Below are positions 5,660-7,621 of a DNA stretch of 7,621 nt, one piece after another. The translations under genes and the position numbers were made by a program. The notes beneath the pieces were generated by a model, which saw nothing but the letters and a program-made list of their open reading frames with translations, ran no database searches and was not told the origin of the DNA. Source of the DNA: JAAZAI01 sp050942875 (GTDB taxonomy: Bacteria > Verrucomicrobiota > Kiritimatiellia > RFP12 > UBA3636); assembly GCA_050942875.1 (NCBI GenBank), contig JBMNOD010000118.1:1-7621 (forward strand), read 5' to 3'. The number at the start of each line of letters is the position of its first letter. The first letter of the stretch is position 1.

Positions 5660-6229
5660 ATGAACCCGCGCCGCAAACACCCCTCGCCTACACGCACGAC
5701 TCGCTCTCGACAGAGCGGGCAGGCGATGGTCGAGTTTGTCATCGCCATCATCGGCGTGCTCGTCGTCGCCGCCGGCATCCTTCTGCTTGCCGAGCTTCAC
5801 CGCGCCGATGCCGACACGTTTGTCGAAGCCTCCGCCGAAGCGATTTCCGACTCGATGGATCTTTCCATCGCGTCGTCCTTCACGCCCATCCGGGACTGGA
5901 GCCCCGGAGCGGACGGACTTCGCCACACGAAAGACGACCAGGTCGAGCGCGGAAGCTTCTCCAGCGCCCGTACCCGCATTGCCTCCCGCTCCGCACCCGC
6001 CGGCGATTGGTCCGGCCTCGAACGCCTCGACGGCGAGAGCGCGCACTACAACGACATCCGGCGATTCAGCGACGGCGAGATGGACACGACCACCTTCCGC
6101 TTCCACCGCGGCGCCAACCAGCAGACGGTGGAGACGCCCCTCGTCCTGCGCAGTCTCCTCGGCCTCCCCGAAACCATGACGCTGCGCAACGAAGCCTGGA
6201 TGCCCTCAACCGGCGGACTGTACGACTAG
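5660..6229 (+). CDS. TadE-like pseudopilin
   Basis: Predicted membrane-anchored protein of 189 residues. The first 20 residues are strongly basic (MNPRRKHPSPTRTTRSRQSG). They lead into GQAMVEF followed by a hydrophobic helix (26-45, VIAIIGVLVVAAGILLL). The pattern G20/QAMVE with Glu at +5 fits a type IV prepilin-peptidase site, as known for TadE/TadF pseudopilins of Flp (tight adherence) pili. The exported remainder (46-189) is hydrophilic with no motif I recognise. TadE-type proteins help assemble or stabilise Flp pili, but no tadA, tadB, tadC, rcpA or flp gene lies in this window, so a role in such a pilus is inferred. It lies 30 bp after the LRR gene, probably co-transcribed. The ribosome-binding site is weak, and TCGAT/ATCGA (5645-5649, 5656-5660) could form a small hairpin at the start codon. 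Its TAG overlaps the stop of the convergent gene. Confidence 0.75.
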   Translation: MNPRRKHPSPTRTTRSRQSGQAMVEFVIAIIGVLVVAAGILLLAELHRADADTFVEASAEAISDSMDLSIASSFTPIRDWSPGADGLRHTKDDQVERGSFSSARTRIASRSAPAGDWSGLERLDGESAHYNDIRRFSDGEMDTTTFRFHRGANQQTVETPLVLRSLLGLPETMTLRNEAWMPSTGGLYD

Positions 6230-6906
6230 CGCGAAGGCGGGTGGCTGCGCTTCATGATCAGCAGGCTGCTGCCGCTGTCGCGCGGCACTGCACAGACAAG
6301 CGCGACCTCGTCGCCTCGGGCAAAGAGCGCAGCGGAGACTTTGTCGGCCGCCGGCGTGGCCGGCGCCCAGCCCGCGCGACGGAGTTGGCCCGCGGCGACC
6401 TGCATCGCGGCGCCCGCCTGAAGCTCATGCCGGCCTGTGCAGATGGAAAGCCCCGTGGCACGCGATGTGGCCGAAAAGTCCAGCGCGAGACCGGGCGTCT
6501 GGGCGATGTCCGAAAAAGGCCAGTGCGGCGAACCAGACGCAAGATCGCCCTCCGCCTTCACAAGCACGGCCAAGGCGACGTCGGCAGTCATGCCCGGCAG
6601 CATGAGCAGCCAGACTTGTCCGTATTGAGCGGGAAGACGCACCAACGCCTTGTCTGCCACAGTCTCGGGCTCAAGCCCGAACCGCCGAAGCAACGAAGGT
6701 GCCAGATCGGGTTGAGCCTCCTTGAATGCAAACACCTCCACGCGCGCCTCGACACCGTTGACCCGGTAGTCGCCCGCATGGGCGACCGCCCCGCCGGCGG
6801 CCTCGAGCACGACCGGCGCGCGCGCGCCCATGCGCAGCGACACACGCGCCTCGGTCAACACGGGCATGATTAGAACAAAAAAAAAGATGGAAAACAGGAT
6901 TCTCAT
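6226..6906 (-). CDS. Unrecognised secreted protein
   Basis: I do not recognise a family. The chosen ATG (6904-6906) gives 226 residues with a clean Sec signal peptide, MRILFSIFFFVLIMPVLTEA, probably cut after TEA. The same frame also opens at ATG 6994-6996, with AAGGG upstream, and at 6925-6927. The 6996 start would put 30 polar residues before the hydrophobic core, unusual for a signal peptide, although its ribosome-binding site is better. The mature protein shows two comparable segments, each with a helix containing LLRRFG or QLRRAGW. A strand-rich stretch follows each: KALVRLPAQYGQVWLLMLPG, or SAALFARGDEVALVCAVPRD with LLIMKR. This suggests a duplicated alpha/beta unit. Two cysteines in the mature chain (C156, C205) could form a disulfide. 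It is convergent with the TadE-like gene, their stops overlapping in CTAG 6226-6229, which hints at a shared envelope role. Confidence 0.68.
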   Translation of the reverse strand: MRILFSIFFFVLIMPVLTEARVSLRMGARAPVVLEAAGGAVAHAGDYRVNGVEARVEVFAFKEAQPDLAPSLLRRFGLEPETVADKALVRLPAQYGQVWLLMLPGMTADVALAVLVKAEGDLASGSPHWPFSDIAQTPGLALDFSATSRATGLSICTGRHELQAGAAMQVAAGQLRRAGWAPATPAADKVSAALFARGDEVALVCAVPRDSGSSLLIMKRSHPPSR

Positions 6907-7097
6907 GCGGAGCCTGTCATGCCCCATGCCCGTGCATTCCTGCGCGACACAGTCGACTGCAAATCCTGTCGTTGATTTTCTCTGAGGTTCTTCCATGACG
7001 CCCTTCGTGCTGAATCCGCTGTCAGTGTACCATTTTCAACAGTTCGGAAGCGAGGAAAAACCACTTGCATTCCCTTTGAAATCCATGCAAATCAAGG
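6907..7097. other. Upstream region of the secreted-protein gene
   Basis: These 191 bp lie between the chosen start of the secreted protein and the first REP-like copy. From 6907 to 6996 the minus-strand frame is open without typical signal-peptide character, so it may be 5' leader or an N-terminal extension. The part 6997-7097 is AT-richer than its surroundings and is the likely promoter region. No other gene is visible. Confidence 0.45.
7024..7032 (-). promoter_or_regulatory. Candidate extended -10 element
   Basis: The minus strand reads TGGTACACT, an extended -10 form (TG-N-TACACT) with four of six bases matching TATAAT. No good -35 is present. It would place transcription start near 7017, about 110 nt before the signal-peptide ATG at 6906 or about 20 nt before the alternative ATG at 6996. 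Confidence 0.28.
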
Positions 7098-7147
7098 CAT
7101 ACTAGGGGACAGACCCCAAAATCATACTAGGGGACAGACCCCAAAAT
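7098..7147. repeat. Tandem pair of REP-like GGGGACAGACCCC elements
   Basis: A 25-bp unit occurs twice without mismatch (7098-7122, 7123-7147): CATACTAG, then the palindrome GGGGACAGACCCC, then AAAAT. Each palindrome can form a 4-bp GGGG/CCCC stem with a 5-nt loop. Words of the form GGGGTCTGTCCCC are, from memory, common in bacterial genomes beside REP-associated tyrosine transposase (RAYT) genes. No transposase is present here, so these would be non-autonomous copies. Confidence 0.75.
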
Positions 7148-7222
7148 CACGAACGACGTAAACGAGAGGGACGCGAACGTGTACGGGTACGTGAACGTGA
7201 ACGATCGACACGGCCCACCATG

Positions 7223-7274
7223 GGCGAACCAGACGCCGCAACGCTGGTGCCCGCCATCTCGGCGGGCGTTCGCC
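7223..7274. other. Nested hairpins inside the inverted repeat
   Basis: GGCGAAC (7223-7229) pairs with GTTCGCC (7268-7274). Inside it, GCCCGCC (7249-7255) pairs perfectly with GGCGGGC (7261-7267) around the loop ATCTC. The inner stem stacks directly on the outer one on its 3' side. Both stems are GC-rich and would form in either strand, as DNA cruciform or RNA. Confidence 0.6.
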
Positions 7275-7281
7275 AACCCGT

Positions 7282-7294
7282 GGGGTCTGTCCCC
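7282..7294. repeat. Third REP-like copy, inverted
   Basis: GGGGTCTGTCCCC is the exact reverse complement of the palindrome in the tandem pair at 7098-7147. With those copies it forms a head-to-head arrangement around 7148-7281, as in REPIN-type elements. Confidence 0.65.
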
Positions 7295-7363
7295 CAAAAA
7301 CCTCGTACACGTACCCGTACACAGCGAAGCGGTTCGCGTTCACGAAGTGGGAGGCGTCTCGTT

Positions 7364-7376
7364 GGGGACAGCCCCC
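7364..7376. repeat. Degenerate fourth REP-like copy
   Basis: GGGGACAGCCCCC matches the REP-like palindrome except for the lost A after ACAG. It has the same orientation as the tandem pair at 7098-7147. Confidence 0.45.
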
Positions 7377-7437
7377 CTTCTGCTGCGTTGCCTCTGCCTG
7401 GTGCGCAGCAGGTAGGGCGACGCCGTCCCGGCGAGCC

Positions 7438-7529
7438 GCATTGCCTCCGCCGCGTTGCCTCTGCTGCATTGCCTCCGCCGCGTTGCCTCTGCTGCATTGC
7501 CTCCGCCGCGTTGCCTCTGCTGCATTGCC
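7438..7529. repeat. 28-bp tandem array, 3.3 copies
   Basis: Three identical 28-bp units (7438-7465, 7466-7493, 7494-7521) are followed by the first 8 bases of a fourth. Each unit is itself two related 14-mers with the consensus GCRTTGCCTCYGCY. A diverged unit (TGCTGCGTTGCCTCTGCC) lies outside the left inverted arm at 7381-7398, so the arm seems to interrupt an older array. A period of 28 is not a multiple of 3, so it does not look like coding DNA. Confidence 0.85.
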
Positions 7530-7547
7530 CGGGGTGGATGGGCGAGG

Positions 7548-7571
7548 CGTCCCGCGCCGGGGGCGCGGACG
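7548..7571. other. GC-rich hairpin inside the inverted-repeat element
   Basis: CGTCC (7548-7552) and GCGCC (7554-7558) pair with GGCGC (7562-7566) and GGACG (7567-7571). This gives a 10-bp stem with one bulged C (7553) and a GGG loop. It lies between the tandem array and the right inverted arm. No T tract follows on the + strand, so it is not a classical terminator in that direction. Confidence 0.55.
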
Positions 7572-7621
7572 AGTGGCGGCTCGCCGGGACGGCGTCGCCC
7601 CACCTTCCGAGGCACCGAGGC

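Larger units (their letters stand above)
7171..7339. repeat. Long interrupted inverted repeat
   Basis: GTGTACGGGTACGTG (7179-7193) is matched perfectly by its reverse complement at 7308-7322. The adjoining ACGCGAAC (7171-7178) is matched by GTTCGCGT (7332-7339), with nine extra bases (7323-7331) in the right arm. Together the arms pair over 23 bp. They enclose a nested hairpin and an inverted REP-like copy. No coding frame is credible here; the frames crossing it translate as repeats. Confidence 0.7.
7410..7605. repeat. 30-nt inverted repeat bounding a 136-bp core
   Basis: The arms are 7410-7439 and 7576-7605 and match at 29 of 30 positions; 25 consecutive bases are perfect (7415-7439 against 7576-7600). 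The left arm begins AGGTAGGGCGACGCCG and the right arm ends CGGCGTCGCCCCACCT. The core holds the 28-bp tandem array and a further hairpin. It resembles a small non-autonomous mobile element or a structured dispersed repeat. No target-site duplication is obvious at the ends. Confidence 0.75.

Noticed and set aside
4808..6106. A 432-codon minus-strand frame across the LRR and TadE genes
   Set aside because: It mirrors the LRR repeats as a periodic E/V/G-rich string, has no signal or motif, and crosses two well-supported + strand genes.
5257..6873. A 538-codon + strand frame overlapping LRR, TadE and the secreted-protein gene
   Set aside because: It is Arg/Pro-rich out-of-frame translation that spans three genes on both strands.
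7438..7529. The 28-bp array considered as a CRISPR
   Set aside because: The units are contiguous with no unique spacers, and each unit is two related 14-mers; no cas gene is present.
7122..7615. Several frames of 78-116 codons in the repeat island
   Set aside because: Their translations are only the tandem repeat read in different frames (QQRQRGGGNA-type), and they cross inverted repeats and REP-like copies.

Overview
The window is GC-rich bacterial DNA from a Gram-negative organism. Signal peptides, a lipoprotein lipobox and an outer-membrane beta-barrel protein ending in Phe support the cell type. The gene mix and the spacers full of short degenerate repeats resemble genomes of the PVC group (Kiritimatiellota, Lentisphaerota, Verrucomicrobiota). 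That placement is an inference from style; no marker in the window proves it.

Layout. (1) Complement of <1-475: N-terminal part of a two-helix membrane protein with calcium-binding thrombospondin type-3 repeats, running off the left edge. (2) 476-755: gene-free spacer made of several short repeat families. (3) Complement of 756-1028: a start-less C-terminal remnant of a LamG/concanavalin-like surface protein, enclosed by repeats. (4) Complement of 1119-3800: complete valS, the one housekeeping gene. (5) Complement of 3912-4634: a small outer-membrane beta-barrel protein with a good intrinsic terminator at 3844-3875. (6) 4635-4762: divergent promoter region. (7) 4763-5629 (+): a leucine-rich-repeat lipoprotein with a TTG start. 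(8) 5660-6229 (+): a TadE-like pseudopilin 30 bp downstream, probably in the same transcript. (9) Complement of 6226-6906: an unrecognised secreted protein, convergent with the TadE gene and sharing a CTAG at the stop codons. (10) 6907-7621: repeat-dense, gene-free DNA with REP-like GGGGACAGACCCC palindromes, a long inverted repeat around nested hairpins, and a 28-bp tandem array within 30-nt inverted arms.

Apart from valS, every gene encodes an envelope or secreted protein: calcium-repeat membrane protein, LamG remnant, beta-barrel, LRR lipoprotein, pseudopilin and secreted protein. No pathway links them clearly. The LRR/TadE pair is the only likely operon. I see no CRISPR, tRNA, rRNA, intact transposase or recognisable defence system. 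The strongest candidate for something undescribed is the structured repeat island at 7098-7605; next come the convergent TadE/secreted-protein pair and the repeat-bounded LamG fragment.
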